From Xanthomonas prunicola (GTDB lineage Bacteria; Pseudomonadota; Gammaproteobacteria; Xanthomonadales; Xanthomonadaceae), in NCBI RefSeq assembly GCF_002846205.1, contig NZ_PHKV01000003.1:372001-436000 (forward strand): a stretch of DNA of 64,000 nt, written 5' to 3'. The notes beneath the pieces are model-generated. The model had not been told where the DNA came from and did not search any database. It worked only from the letters and a program-made list of their open reading frames with translations. The position numbers were made by a program, and so were the translations under genes. Of the stretch, positions 40,873 through 50,197 are shown one piece after another (position 1 is the stretch's first letter; each line of letters opens with the position of its first letter).

Positions 40873-41954
40873 AGCAGCGCCTGCGCCTGTCTCCACCACT
40901 GCGCGACCAGTTCGCCGGCCGGCTGGGCTGGCGCCATCCATGCGGATTGGCCCGCCCAGGCCTGCATCGCTGCCAGCCGGTTGTCGCGCGCCGCTGCCTG
41001 GCGCATCGCTGCGGTCAACCCGCGCTGCACCGGATAGGGCGCAGGCGGCGGCGCATCCGGTGCAGCGGCGGCTCGCACGTAGGGCGTGAGCAATGCCCGC
41101 CCCAGGCGCCCGGAAAACGCGCGGGTTGGCTGGGTCTGTTCCGGCTCGGCGGCCGCCAGTGCATCGGCCCAGGCGCTTGGCAGCGCCGCTTCGGGCGTCC
41201 GTAGGAAGCCGGTGCCGATCTGCACTGCGCTCGCGCCCAGCGTCAGCGCTGCGGCAATGCCACGCGCATCGGCAATGCCACCGGCAGCGATGACCGGGAT
41301 GTCGAGATGATCGACCAGACGCGGCAACAGCGCAAATAGCCCGGTCATCTGTAGCGCCGCGCGACCGGTATCGAACGCACCGCGATGACCACCGGCTTCG
41401 GCACCTTGCGCGACCACCGCATCGGCGCCTGCCGCCTGCGCCGCCAGCGCTTCCTCCAAGGTGGTGGCGCAGGCGAACCAGGCGATGCCAGCACTTTTTA
41501 GACGTGCCACCTGATCGGACCGAAATACACCCATGATCGAGGACGCAACCGCTGGGCGCGCAGTGAGCAAGGCATCGAATTGCGCATCGAAAGCGGCAGG
41601 CGCTGCATCGCCTGCAGCCTCCGGCACCTGCGGCCCCCACTGCGCAAGAAACGCACGCAGGCGAGCTTCGGCAGCCGCATCACGCGCAGGCGCCGGGTCG
41701 GGAATCCACAGATTGACTTGCGCAGGTGCTGCGCTGGCCTCGCGAAATGCCGCCATCCACGCCACGATGTCCTGCGGCTGCGACAACACCGCCCCCATCG
41801 CGCCCATACCGCCGGCATTGGCGACAGCGGCCGCCAGCGGCACCGGGCAGGCGCCGGCCATGGGGCTGAGCAGGAGCGGGATGCGCAAGCCGAAGCGCTC
41901 GCAGAAGCGGGCGACGCGTGCGTACGGGCCATCCAACCGGAGCGAGTGTGTCAT
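40863..41954 (-). CDS. Nitronate monooxygenase (2-nitropropane dioxygenase family)
   Basis: A 363-residue FMN-dependent TIM-barrel enzyme that oxidises toxic alkyl nitronates. Visible blocks are PLLLSPMAGACPVPLAAAVANAGGMGAMG (N-terminal FMN site, landmark), ADAVVAQGAEAGGHRG (about 181-196, with the catalytic-region His) and PVIAAGGIADARGIAAAL (FMN phosphate). The ATG at 41954 lies eight bases upstream of the end of the DUF2314-ankyrin gene region, so the three genes are tightly packed. Physiological substrate is uncertain; propionate-3-nitronate is known for relatives. Confidence 0.93.
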   Translation of the reverse strand: MTHSLRLDGPYARVARFCERFGLRIPLLLSPMAGACPVPLAAAVANAGGMGAMGAVLSQPQDIVAWMAAFREASAAPAQVNLWIPDPAPARDAAAEARLRAFLAQWGPQVPEAAGDAAPAAFDAQFDALLTARPAVASSIMGVFRSDQVARLKSAGIAWFACATTLEEALAAQAAGADAVVAQGAEAGGHRGAFDTGRAALQMTGLFALLPRLVDHLDIPVIAAGGIADARGIAAALTLGASAVQIGTGFLRTPEAALPSAWADALAAAEPEQTQPTRAFSGRLGRALLTPYVRAAAAPDAPPPAPYPVQRGLTAAMRQAAARDNRLAAMQAWAGQSAWMAPAQPAGELVAQWWRQAQALLCR

Positions 41955-41961
41955 GACGACC

Positions 41962-42789
41962 TCAGCGATGGCCTTCGAGCAGTTGCACGATCCTGGGCCA
42001 CTGCATCTGCCGCGCCAGATCCAGCGCGGTTTTTCCCGAGGGTGTGCGCAGCGACGCATCCGCGCCGTGCTTGAGCAGCAGTGAGACCGGCTGGTAATTT
42101 CCGGCCAGGGCGTCGCGCTGCAGGAGCGTCCAACCGGCATCGTCGCGGAAATGCACCACGTCGGGCTGGTCGCGCAGACCCTCGTCGAACTTGGCGCCCA
42201 TGTTCTCGCTCATCGGATGCTCGCACTCGGACGGATCCTGCTCCGCTGCAGTGGGCCGAGCCGGCTTGCTGCCGAACAGCTTGCCCAACAAGCCGCCTTC
42301 GCGCTCCTGTACGCGCGCAGGCACCAGGCGCACTGCACCCGGACCACCGAAACCCAGGCCCCATGCAGCATCGTGTTCGGCGCGTTCGCCCTGCGGCATC
42401 GTGCGACGCATCGCGTCGATGGTATGGCCGCCATAAGCCAGCCCATCGATGACGTACATCCAGTCTTCCAGTTCGCCGATCGGCGCAGAGACAGCGTCGC
42501 CGGCGGCCAGCCCCGAGATCCATGCCGGGTCATTGAGCAGGCTGCCGGACAACTGGTCGCCGTCGAACTGCACGTCCGATACCCACATGTGCTCGTGCGA
42601 AGGCGCACTAACCGCCGATGCGTCGGTGGCAAACGGTAATTTGATCGCTGCCAGGGACAACGCCGGCACGATCCGACGATATTCCCACGACAGTTCGCGC
42701 CAGAAATACTTGAACGTCGTGCGTGCATCGGCATACGCCGCCAACATCGCAGCGTCGTCCTGGGCGGGATACATCCGGCTTTCGGTCAT
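41962..42789 (-). CDS. DUF2314 protein with C-terminal ankyrin repeats
   Basis: A 275-residue protein in two parts. Residues about 15-185 are a DUF2314-like domain (RTTFKYFWRELSWEYRRIVPAL near 23-44 as landmark, then MWVSDVQFDGDQLSGSLLNDP). After a variable linker, residues about 200-275 hold one to two ankyrin repeats (GWTLLQRDALAGNYQPVSLLLKHGADASLRTPSGKTALDLA region). No signal peptide. DUF2314 proteins are of unknown function; ankyrin repeats bind protein partners. The ATG at 42789 gives MTESRM. It precedes the nitronate monooxygenase gene by seven bases. Confidence 0.87.
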   Translation of the reverse strand: MTESRMYPAQDDAAMLAAYADARTTFKYFWRELSWEYRRIVPALSLAAIKLPFATDASAVSAPSHEHMWVSDVQFDGDQLSGSLLNDPAWISGLAAGDAVSAPIGELEDWMYVIDGLAYGGHTIDAMRRTMPQGERAEHDAAWGLGFGGPGAVRLVPARVQEREGGLLGKLFGSKPARPTAAEQDPSECEHPMSENMGAKFDEGLRDQPDVVHFRDDAGWTLLQRDALAGNYQPVSLLLKHGADASLRTPSGKTALDLARQMQWPRIVQLLEGHR

Positions 42790-43043
42790 CTGTCCATCTC
42801 GAAGGCGACCCGCGCGCCACGCGTCGAAAACCGCAGGGCTGCGGCAAGATCTGGCCAATGGCGCGCAGCCTGGCACCTAACTCGGAAGGTCTTCGCTTCA
42901 ACGGCTGGCATGGCGATTTTCAATCGACCACCGCACCGTCCAACTGATGCGTCTCGGCGTGGTCGCAACGCCCAGGCACGCATCACGCAAGTGCGCCGCG
43001 CATCAACGCGATGCATCCGGCGCACATGCGCAGCCCGTCAGAC
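42790..43043. other. Spacer between ffh and the DUF2314 gene
   Basis: About 250 bases between two minus-strand genes. No terminator with T-run or small gene recognised. Confidence 0.35.
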
Positions 43044-44420
43044 TCACCGGAACGGCATACCGCCGCGGCCGCCCATGGCGCCCATCATCCCCTTCATGTT
43101 GCGCATCAGGCCCTTCATGCCGCCGCCGGCCAGTTTGCCCATCATCTTTTCCATCTGCTGGTACTGCTTCATCAGCTTGTTGACGTCGGCCGGCAACATG
43201 CCCGAACCACGGGCGATGCGGGCGCGGCGCGAGCCGTTGAGCAGGGCCGGATTGCGACGCTCTTTCTTGGTCATCGAATTGATGATCGCGATCATGCGCG
43301 GCACTTCCTTGCCGGTGACCTGCTGCTTGACGTTGTCCGGGATCTGGCCCATGCCCGGCAGCTTGTCCATCAGCCCATGGATGCCGCCCATGTTCTGCAT
43401 CTGCTCGAGTTGTTCCTTCATGTCGTTGAGGTCGAACTTCTTGCCCTTGGCGACCTTGGCGGCGAGCTTGGCGGCCTTTTCCTGGTCGACGCTGTGCTCG
43501 ACCTGCTCCACCAGCGACAGCACGTCGCCCATGTCCAGGATGCGGCTGGCCACACGGTCGGGGTGGAACACGTCCAGGCCGTCGGTCTTTTCGCCGGTAC
43601 CGACGAACTTGATCGGCTTGCCGGTGATGTAGCGCACGCTCAGCGCGGCGCCGCCACGGGCGTCGCCGTCGGTCTTGGTCAACACCACGCCGGTCAGCGG
43701 CAGTGCCTCACCGAACGCCTTGGCCGTGTTGGCCGCGTCCTGGCCGGTCATCGCATCGACCACGAACAGGGTTTCGGTGGGGCTGATCGCGGCGTGCAGC
43801 GCCTTGATCTCCTCCATCATCGCCGCATCGATGGCCAGGCGGCCGGCGGTATCGACCAGCAACACGTCGGCGAAGGACTTGCGCGCATCGCTGATGGCGG
43901 CGCGCACGATGTCCACCGGCTTCTGCGCGGCGTCGGAGGGGAAGAACAGCACGCCGACCTGTTCGGCCAGGGTCTTGAGCTGCTCGATCGCGGCCGGGCG
44001 ATAGACGTCGGCCGAGACCACCATGACCTTCTTCTTGCGCTTTTCCTTCAAGTGCTTGGCGAGCTTGCCGACCGTGGTGGTCTTGCCCGCACCCTGCAGA
44101 CCGGCCATCAGGATGATCGCCGGCGCCGGCACGTTGAGATTGAGGTCGGCAGCGGCTGCGCCCATCACGGCGGTCAGCTCGTCGCGCACGATCTTGATCA
44201 GCGCCTGGCCCGGGGTCAGCGACTTGAGCACTTCCTGACCGACCGCGCGCACCTTGATACGCTCGATCAGCGCCTGCACCACCGGCAGCGCCACGTCGGC
44301 TTCGAGCAATGCGATGCGCACTTCACGGGTGGCTTCGCGGATGTTCTCCTCGGTCAGGCGGCCGCGGCCGCGCAGGCGCTCCATGGTGCCGGAGAGACGT
44401 TGGGTAAGGGACTCGAACAT
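43044..44420 (-). CDS. ffh: Signal recognition particle protein Ffh
   Basis: A 458-residue SRP GTPase that delivers nascent membrane proteins with FtsY. The N domain covers about 1-85. The G domain has GLQGAGKTT (about 107-115), DTAGRLAID and TKTDGDARGG. The methionine-rich M domain (from about 330) contains KQQVTGKEVPRM and the RNA-binding NGSRRARIARGSG motif, and ends in a Met/Gly-rich tail. The ATG at 44420 (MFESLTQRL) is the family start. It is divergent from the CcsA-like gene, whose membrane product would itself need SRP. Confidence 0.98.
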   Translation of the reverse strand: MFESLTQRLSGTMERLRGRGRLTEENIREATREVRIALLEADVALPVVQALIERIKVRAVGQEVLKSLTPGQALIKIVRDELTAVMGAAAADLNLNVPAPAIILMAGLQGAGKTTTVGKLAKHLKEKRKKKVMVVSADVYRPAAIEQLKTLAEQVGVLFFPSDAAQKPVDIVRAAISDARKSFADVLLVDTAGRLAIDAAMMEEIKALHAAISPTETLFVVDAMTGQDAANTAKAFGEALPLTGVVLTKTDGDARGGAALSVRYITGKPIKFVGTGEKTDGLDVFHPDRVASRILDMGDVLSLVEQVEHSVDQEKAAKLAAKVAKGKKFDLNDMKEQLEQMQNMGGIHGLMDKLPGMGQIPDNVKQQVTGKEVPRMIAIINSMTKKERRNPALLNGSRRARIARGSGMLPADVNKLMKQYQQMEKMMGKLAGGGMKGLMRNMKGMMGAMGGRGGMPFR

Positions 44421-44560
44421 GCGCAAGGGACCGCGTAAGGGGAAACGGGCATCGATTATAGCGGCACCGGCTGACGGCCTGCCCCGGCGAGCCGCCGCCC
44501 GCGCCAACCTGCCCTACCCGGCCTAGGCAACGCGTCCAAGCCGGTCTGGCTGAGCAGCCG

Positions 44561-44579
44561 CTAGCCCAATCGGGGCTAG
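44561..44579. repeat. Short hairpin between ffh and the CcsA-like gene
   Basis: CTAGCCC at 44561-44567 pairs with GGGCTAG at 44573-44579. A degenerate GGGATTGGGGATTCC-type tract (minus orientation) follows at about 44655-44690. The hairpin has no T-run and lies in a divergent promoter region, so it is not a terminator. Confidence 0.5.
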
Positions 44580-44711
44580 GTCACACCCAACTCCACGGGC
44601 GCTCCGCTGCCAGGCGCCGCCTCACCTCTCTCGCGACCCGCGGCTTCCGCTTTCCGAATGCCAATTCTGGAATCCCCAATCCCTGCCCCACCAATATGCG
44701 AAACTTCTACG

Positions 44712-45503
44712 ATGACAATCGTTCTCATCGCGTTCGCCCTGTATCTGCTGGCCACGGCACTGCTCACCCGGGCGGTGTTGCGCGATGGCAATCAGGCGCC
44801 TGCGCGCTGGCTGGCGCCCGCATTGGCCGCGGTAGTGCTGCACGCCGGTTACCACGTGCTGGTGGCCGTGCGCACCGCTGGTGGGCCCGACATGCATTTC
44901 TTCGCGGCGCTGTCATTGTGCGGGCTGGGCATGGCTGCGCTGACGGCAGTGTTTGGTGGCCGCGGGCGGATGGCGGCGGTGGGCGTGGTGGTGTTTCCGC
45001 TGTCGGCGATTCTGCTGGCCTGCTATCACGCCTACGGCCACGAGCCCAGCTCGGACCTGGGCTGGCGGCTCGAATTGCACGCGTGGCTGGCCTTGCTGGC
45101 CTACGCCACGCTGGGCATCGCGGCGCTGCTGGCGATCATGCTGTGGCTGCAGGAACGCGCGCTGCGTCGGCGCGATTTCCACACCTGGCTGCGCGCACTG
45201 CCGCCGTTGACCGAGCTGGAAACGCTGCTATTCCGCACGATCACGGTGGGCTTTGTGCTGTTGAGCCTGACCCTGCTGACCGGCCTGTTGTTCGTGCAGG
45301 ATTTCCTGGCACAGCGGCTGCTGCAGAAGACCGTGCTCAGCATCCTGTCGTGGATCGTGTTCGGGGCGCTGCTGATCGGCCGCTGGCGCAATGGCTGGCG
45401 CGGCAGCAAGGCGGTGCATTGGACGCTCACCGCGATGGCGCTGCTGGTGCTGTCGTTCTTCGGCAGCAAGTTCGTGATCGAGCTGGTGCTGGGGCCGCGC
45501 TAA
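44712..45503 (+). CDS. CcsA/HemX-like inner-membrane protein (YpjD family)
   Basis: A 263-residue protein with about eight transmembrane helices. The core contains LHAGYHVL, SLCGLGMAAL, LLACYHAYGH and ELHAWLALLAYATLGIAALLA, the pattern of cytochrome c assembly CcsA/CcmC relatives, with conserved histidines. It is commonly next to ffh in this group. The tryptophan-rich haem-handling motif (WGxxWxWD) of true CcmC/CcmF is not seen, so a haem-delivery function is not assured. The ATG at 44712 is used because the preceding frame contains the intergenic repeat. Confidence 0.9.
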   Translation: MTIVLIAFALYLLATALLTRAVLRDGNQAPARWLAPALAAVVLHAGYHVLVAVRTAGGPDMHFFAALSLCGLGMAALTAVFGGRGRMAAVGVVVFPLSAILLACYHAYGHEPSSDLGWRLELHAWLALLAYATLGIAALLAIMLWLQERALRRRDFHTWLRALPPLTELETLLFRTITVGFVLLSLTLLTGLLFVQDFLAQRLLQKTVLSILSWIVFGALLIGRWRNGWRGSKAVHWTLTAMALLVLSFFGSKFVIELVLGPR

Positions 45504-45785
45504 GCATGGCGTGAACAGAGCGGCGTCGCTGCTGTCGAAGTCGACGTTGGCCAGATGCACCCCCCGCATTCGGCGCATCCTGGCTGACGTGATAGCGCCG
45601 CGCAGGCGCGCCCATGACTCGATCTTCTACGGGCCGCTAGGGGCACCCAAGGCCGCTGGCACCTCAGGCAGAGGGCGACCGGAAAGCTCGTCACTTTATA
45701 GCTCACAACGCAATCAGCGGAATCGGGTTGCGCGTGCCCGCACGACACAGCCCAGCCAGCTCCTTGTCCTAAAGAATCTCTCACG
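45504..45785. other. Convergent spacer between the CcsA-like gene and galM
   Basis: About 280 bases. No gene, terminator or repeat with good support was seen. Confidence 0.4.
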
Positions 45786-46835
45786 TCACGCATCCAGCGC
45801 GGCACGCACGGCGTCCCAGGGTTGGTCCTGCCCCGCACTGGCGAAGTGGTAGCTGATGCGGCGGCGGTAGGTTTCGCCAGGCCGCAGGATCGTCGAAGGG
45901 AAGTTGCCGTGATTGGGCGCGTCCGGATAGTCCTGCGGCTCCAGGCATACGCCACGCCCCAGTCCCGGATGATGTGCGTCCAGATGTTGGCCTTCATACA
46001 ACTGCACCGCGGGGGCATCGCTGCGGATGCGTAGCGCCACGCCGCTGTGCGGCGAATACAGCTCGGCAACGCAGTCCGCATCGGCGGCCAGCACCAGGCA
46101 CTGATCGTAACCCTTGCCGAGAACGATCTGTGGATGGGCCAGATCTGTGTTGTCGGCGAGCGTAGCAGGCTGGCGGAAATCGAATGGCGTACCGGCCACC
46201 GACGCGATCTCGCCAGTGGGGATCGATTCGACATCTACCGGCAGGTAGCGATCGGCCGGCACACGCAGCACTTGCGCTGCGGCACGCAGCTGCGGGTCGC
46301 CGGACAGATTGAAATATGGATGATGGGTAAGGTTCAACACAGTGGTGGCATCGCAGTGCGCTTCGAAGTCCAGCTGCAGGCTCAGCCCCTGAAGCTGCAG
46401 GCTCGCCCGCACTTGCAGATTGCCGGGGTAGCCCTCTTCGCCATCGGGTGAGTCGTAGCCCAGCACGACGCAATCGGGCGCCTGCTCCAGCACGCTCCAT
46501 ACGCGTCGCCCGAAACCGCGCAGCCCGCCATGCAACTGGTTGCGCCCTTCATTGGCCGCCAGCACGTGGGTGACGCCGTCCAGCGTATAACGCGCACCGG
46601 CGATGCGGTTGCCGAAGCGGCCCACCAGGATGTTGAGACTGTCGCCATCGGCGGCGTAGGCAGGCAGATCCGGCAAGTTCAGCAGCAACGGCACCACTGC
46701 CTGTGCGGTGGTCAACTGCAGCGTATGCAGGATGCCGCCGTAGGTGAGCACTTCCGCCTCGAGACCGGCCCCGCCGCGTAGCGTGAGCGCGTGAATCTCG
46801 ACACCGTCTGGCAACTGCCCGAACACTCGCTGCAT
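45786..46835 (-). CDS. galM: Aldose 1-epimerase (mutarotase)
   Basis: A 349-residue galactose mutarotase. The catalytic histidines are expected in NQLHGGLRGFGRRVW and LTHHPYFNLSG, and the catalytic glutamate in the C-terminal EPQDYPDAPNHGNFPST block. It interconverts alpha and beta anomers of galactose, glucose, arabinose or xylose. The ATG at 46835 (MQRVFGQLPDG) is chosen. It is divergent from the GH51 arabinofuranosidase, so its likely duty is to process sugars released by that enzyme and by the beta-galactosidase at 14.4 kb. Confidence 0.95.
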   Translation of the reverse strand: MQRVFGQLPDGVEIHALTLRGGAGLEAEVLTYGGILHTLQLTTAQAVVPLLLNLPDLPAYAADGDSLNILVGRFGNRIAGARYTLDGVTHVLAANEGRNQLHGGLRGFGRRVWSVLEQAPDCVVLGYDSPDGEEGYPGNLQVRASLQLQGLSLQLDFEAHCDATTVLNLTHHPYFNLSGDPQLRAAAQVLRVPADRYLPVDVESIPTGEIASVAGTPFDFRQPATLADNTDLAHPQIVLGKGYDQCLVLAADADCVAELYSPHSGVALRIRSDAPAVQLYEGQHLDAHHPGLGRGVCLEPQDYPDAPNHGNFPSTILRPGETYRRRISYHFASAGQDQPWDAVRAALDA

Positions 46836-47072
46836 GGATCGTCCTGCCGATGAGGGAAGCCCGCGAGCATAGCCGCACGACGCGGCTGCCGGCCATGCTG
46901 CTGCGCACATCCTGGCTAACGAGCGACGACGGCGGCCCAGCGACTGCCGCGTTCGCCTGCAATGGTCGCGCTGCAGCAATACAAAGTGCCATCACCCGCA
47001 CTACGCTAACAGCGCGCTGCCCCTCGCAGCAGCACCCGCCCGACTACCGACCAGCACAGGAGCACCGACCCG

Positions 47073-48656
47073 ATGCAGTGGATTTCCCTCGCGTTGCGGA
47101 CATCGCGCAGGCAGCTGTTGAACGCCGCTTTCGTCGCCGCGTCACTTGCCAGCGCGCCAGCCGCCTTGGCTGCCGACGTCAAAGTCAGCGGCACCTTGCG
47201 CGTGGATCAGCCCGGCGCGCAGGTGTCGCGACAACTGTTCGGCCAATTCGCCGAGCATCTGGGCACCGGCATCTATGGCGGCGTGTGGGTGGGCGAGGAG
47301 TCGCCGATTCCCAACACGCGCGGCTATCGCAACGACGTGGTCGCCGCATTGAAAGCCATCGCCGTGCCCAACATCCGCTGGCCCGGCGGCTGCTTCGCCG
47401 ATGAATACCATTGGCGCGATGGCGTGGGCACGCCGGCCAGGCGCCCGATCAGGGTCAACACGCATTGGGGCGGCGTGGAAGAGTCCAATCGTTTTGGCAC
47501 GCACGAGTTTATGGATTTCACCGAATTGCTCGGCACCCAGGCCTATATCGCTGGCAACGTGGGCGATGCTGCGCCGGAAGAGATCGCGCAGTGGGCCGAA
47601 TACATGACCGCGCCGACACGCTCGAGTCTGGCCAACGAGCGCCGCGCCAATGGCCGCGACGCGCCCTGGCAGGTCCCCTATTTCGGCGTGGGCAACGAGT
47701 TGTGGGGCTGCGGCGGCAATATGCGCGCGGAGTACGCGGCCGATGTGTTCCGTCGCTACCAGACCTTCGTCAAGTCGCCAGCCACCCAGAAGATCCTCAA
47801 GATCGCTCCTGGCCCGAGCGATGACGACTACCACTGGACCGAGGTGATGATGCGCGAAGCCACCAAGTTCATGGATGGGCTGAGCATGCATTACTACACC
47901 ATTCCCGGGGGCTGGCCGCCGCGTGCCTCTTCGACCACGTTCGACGAAGCCGCATGGATCCAGACGCTGTCGCGCACGCTGGTGATGGACGAGCTGATCA
48001 CCAAGCACAGCGCGATCATGGACAAATACGACCCAGCCAAGAAAGTGGCCTTGGTCGTTGACGAATGGGGCACGTGGTACGCGCCGTTGCCCGGCACCAA
48101 TCCTGGCTTCCTGCAGCAGCAGAACAGCCTGCGCGACGCGCTGGTGGCCTCCCTCAACCTGGACATCTTCAGCCAGCATGCCGAGCGCGTGCGCATGGCC
48201 AACATCGCACAGATGGTCAACGTGCTGCAGGCGATGATCCTCACCGATGGCGACAAAATGGTGCTGACGCCGACCTATCACGTGTTTGCACTGTACAAGC
48301 CCTACCAGGACGCCACCCACTTGCCGATGCAATTGCAAACACCGGAGTACCGTCATGGCGACACGCATGTGCCCGCAGTGCACGGCTCGGCGGTCAAGGC
48401 GAAGGACGGGAATGTGTATGTTGCGCTGACCAACCTGGATGCAAGCATGCCCGCCTCCGTCAGCGTGGACGTGCAAGGGCTGTCTGCACGCCGTGTCGAT
48501 GGGCAGATTTTGACCGCGCCGGCGATCACTGCACACAACACCTTTGCGCAACCACGCGTCGTCGAGCCGAAGACGTTCAACGGTGCCCGTCTGCAAGCGA
48601 CGGTGTTGACGGTCGCGCTGCCTGCGCACTCGGTGGTGATGCTCAAGCTGCAATGA
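47073..48656 (+). CDS. Alpha-L-arabinofuranosidase, GH51
   Basis: A 527-residue glycosidase releasing arabinofuranose from arabinan, arabinoxylan or arabinogalactan. Residues 1-33 form a signal with SRRQLLNAAF, Tat-like. The catalytic barrel has GGCFADEYHWRDG (about 105-117), acid/base E209 in GVGNELWG and nucleophile E331 in VVDEWGTWY. A C-terminal beta-sandwich follows. Many GH51 enzymes are cytoplasmic; this one is exported, in keeping with a cell-wall role. A CAGGAG Shine-Dalgarno lies 10 bases before the ATG. Confidence 0.95.
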   Translation: MQWISLALRTSRRQLLNAAFVAASLASAPAALAADVKVSGTLRVDQPGAQVSRQLFGQFAEHLGTGIYGGVWVGEESPIPNTRGYRNDVVAALKAIAVPNIRWPGGCFADEYHWRDGVGTPARRPIRVNTHWGGVEESNRFGTHEFMDFTELLGTQAYIAGNVGDAAPEEIAQWAEYMTAPTRSSLANERRANGRDAPWQVPYFGVGNELWGCGGNMRAEYAADVFRRYQTFVKSPATQKILKIAPGPSDDDYHWTEVMMREATKFMDGLSMHYYTIPGGWPPRASSTTFDEAAWIQTLSRTLVMDELITKHSAIMDKYDPAKKVALVVDEWGTWYAPLPGTNPGFLQQQNSLRDALVASLNLDIFSQHAERVRMANIAQMVNVLQAMILTDGDKMVLTPTYHVFALYKPYQDATHLPMQLQTPEYRHGDTHVPAVHGSAVKAKDGNVYVALTNLDASMPASVSVDVQGLSARRVDGQILTAPAITAHNTFAQPRVVEPKTFNGARLQATVLTVALPAHSVVMLKLQ

Positions 48657-48821
48657 GCCCGCCATCGCAGGCGTGTCGCCCTGGGAGCAGGTAACGAACC
48701 GACTGCGCGACCACCACGCAGGCCAGGCCGGTGCTCGACATCATCATGTAACGCGCGCCCACGAAGTGAGCGCGCCATCCACGCCCGCCTGGCCGTCGCT
48801 GGCCATGTCTGGTTGGCCGAC

Positions 48822-49787
48822 CTAGACGGATGTGGGTGCCGATGCCGGCAGCGCGTCCGGCTCTGCGAGCCGCCACTCTGGCGGCAGGCGTTCGAGTAGA
48901 TGCGCCATGAAGGCACGCACCTTCGGAGTGAAGTCGCGGCGGTCGGCCACGCAGAGGTAGATCCGCAGCGGCTCCGGTAAGGCCTGCGTGGTGCTGCCCG
49001 GATCGGAGACAACCAGCGGCTGCAGCTCGCCGCGCTGCAGGTAAGGCTGCACGACATAGGCGGCCAGGCGCGCGATGCCGCCACCGGCAGCGGCCATGGT
49101 GGCGAGCGCATCGATATCGTCGCTCACCATCGCCTTGCCCAATTCCGGCTGGAAACGCACGCCATTGCGCACGAAATTCCACGGCAGGCAGCGTCCGTCG
49201 ACCGGGTAACGCAGCAACAGGCAATCGTGATACTTCAAGTCGTCCGCGCCCTGCGGCATCCCGTAGCGCGCCAGATAATCGGGCGCAGCGCAGATCACCA
49301 TCGGCACCTGGGCGATGCAACGTGCCACCAGGCCATCTTCGAGTTGCGCCTCGATCCGCAGACTGACATCCACGCTTTCCTGCGCATGCTGCACGGCACG
49401 GTCGGTGCATAGCAGCTCGATCTCCAGCTGCGGGTAACGCTGCCGCAGCGCAGGCAGCATCGGTGCGAGCACGTGACGTGCGAATGCAGCGGTGCTGGCC
49501 ACGCGCAATCGCCCCGCCGGCGCATGCTGCGGGCCGGCCACCAGCTGGCGTGCACGCTCCAGGTCGCGCTCCAGCTGCCTCACCTGTTCGAAGTACAGCG
49601 CGCCGCGCTCGGTCAGCGCCAGGCTGCGGGTGGTCCGGTGCAGCAGGCGCACGCCCAGGTGGTGCTCCAGCCGCGCAATGTTCTGGCTGACCGCAGCGGC
49701 GCTGACGCCCAGCAACTTGGCCCCACCGGCAATGCTTCCCGCATCGACGGTACTGACAAAACTGCGAATCGACTGAAGAATATTCAT
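48822..49787 (-). CDS. LysR-family transcriptional regulator
   Basis: A 321-residue regulator. The HTH is at residues about 4-62 (SFVSTVDAGSIAGGAKLLGVS-AAAVSQNIARLE). A substrate-binding periplasmic-protein-like effector domain runs from about 90 to 295. It belongs to the CrgA/AaeR-like subfamily by general pattern. It diverges from a small DUF2798 membrane protein whose gene starts 134 bases away, and LysR regulators usually control the divergent gene. The inducer cannot be predicted. Confidence 0.93.
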   Translation of the reverse strand: MNILQSIRSFVSTVDAGSIAGGAKLLGVSAAAVSQNIARLEHHLGVRLLHRTTRSLALTERGALYFEQVRQLERDLERARQLVAGPQHAPAGRLRVASTAAFARHVLAPMLPALRQRYPQLEIELLCTDRAVQHAQESVDVSLRIEAQLEDGLVARCIAQVPMVICAAPDYLARYGMPQGADDLKYHDCLLLRYPVDGRCLPWNFVRNGVRFQPELGKAMVSDDIDALATMAAAGGGIARLAAYVVQPYLQRGELQPLVVSDPGSTTQALPEPLRIYLCVADRRDFTPKVRAFMAHLLERLPPEWRLAEPDALPASAPTSV

Positions 49788-49921
49788 TTGATGGACAAGT
49801 ATTCCCTGGCGATTCGTAAGATCTTCTTACGTAAGCCGCAAGGTTACGCCATCTACCCGGCCTGCGACCCGCATCCTAGAGTTGCACCACGCCGCTGATT
49901 CGCGGCAAGCGAGGTCACCGC

Positions 49922-50197
49922 ATGTCGTCATCCCCACCCTCCTCCGCACTGGCGCGCCCACGCTGGAAACTCGGTGTCCGCGCCACTCCGTTCGTGTTTG
50001 CGTTTTACATGGCCGCGATCATGGCGCTGCTGATGTGCATCGTGATTACCGGCGCCAACACCGGCCTGACGCCAGGGTTCGGGTGGCGCGTCCTGGACGC
50101 CTACCGCATCGCAATGCCCACTGCGTTCTGCTGCGTGCTGGTGGTGCGGCCGCTGGTGGTCCGCCTGGTTGCGTGGACGGTGCATGCGGGGCATTGA
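49922..50197 (+). CDS. DUF2798 small membrane protein
   Basis: A 91-residue protein with two transmembrane helices (TPFVFAFYMAAIMALLMCIVI about 22-42 and AMPTAFCCVLVVRPLVVRLVAWTV about 64-87, landmarks) and a short loop. This matches DUF2798, a family often found next to LysR or TetR regulators. Function unknown. A GAGGT Shine-Dalgarno precedes the ATG by about nine bases. Confidence 0.85.
   Translation: MSSSPPSSALARPRWKLGVRATPFVFAFYMAAIMALLMCIVITGANTGLTPGFGWRVLDAYRIAMPTAFCCVLVVRPLVVRLVAWTVHAGH

Noticed and set aside
43011..44438. 475-codon plus-strand frame opposite ffh
   Set aside because: Shadow of ffh; composition is His/Asp/Gly-rich without motifs.
48720..48785. GCGCGC...GCGCGC hairpin between GH51 and lysR as terminator
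   Set aside because: The dyad is short, GC-only and lacks a T-run, so it could not be distinguished from background in such GC-rich DNA.
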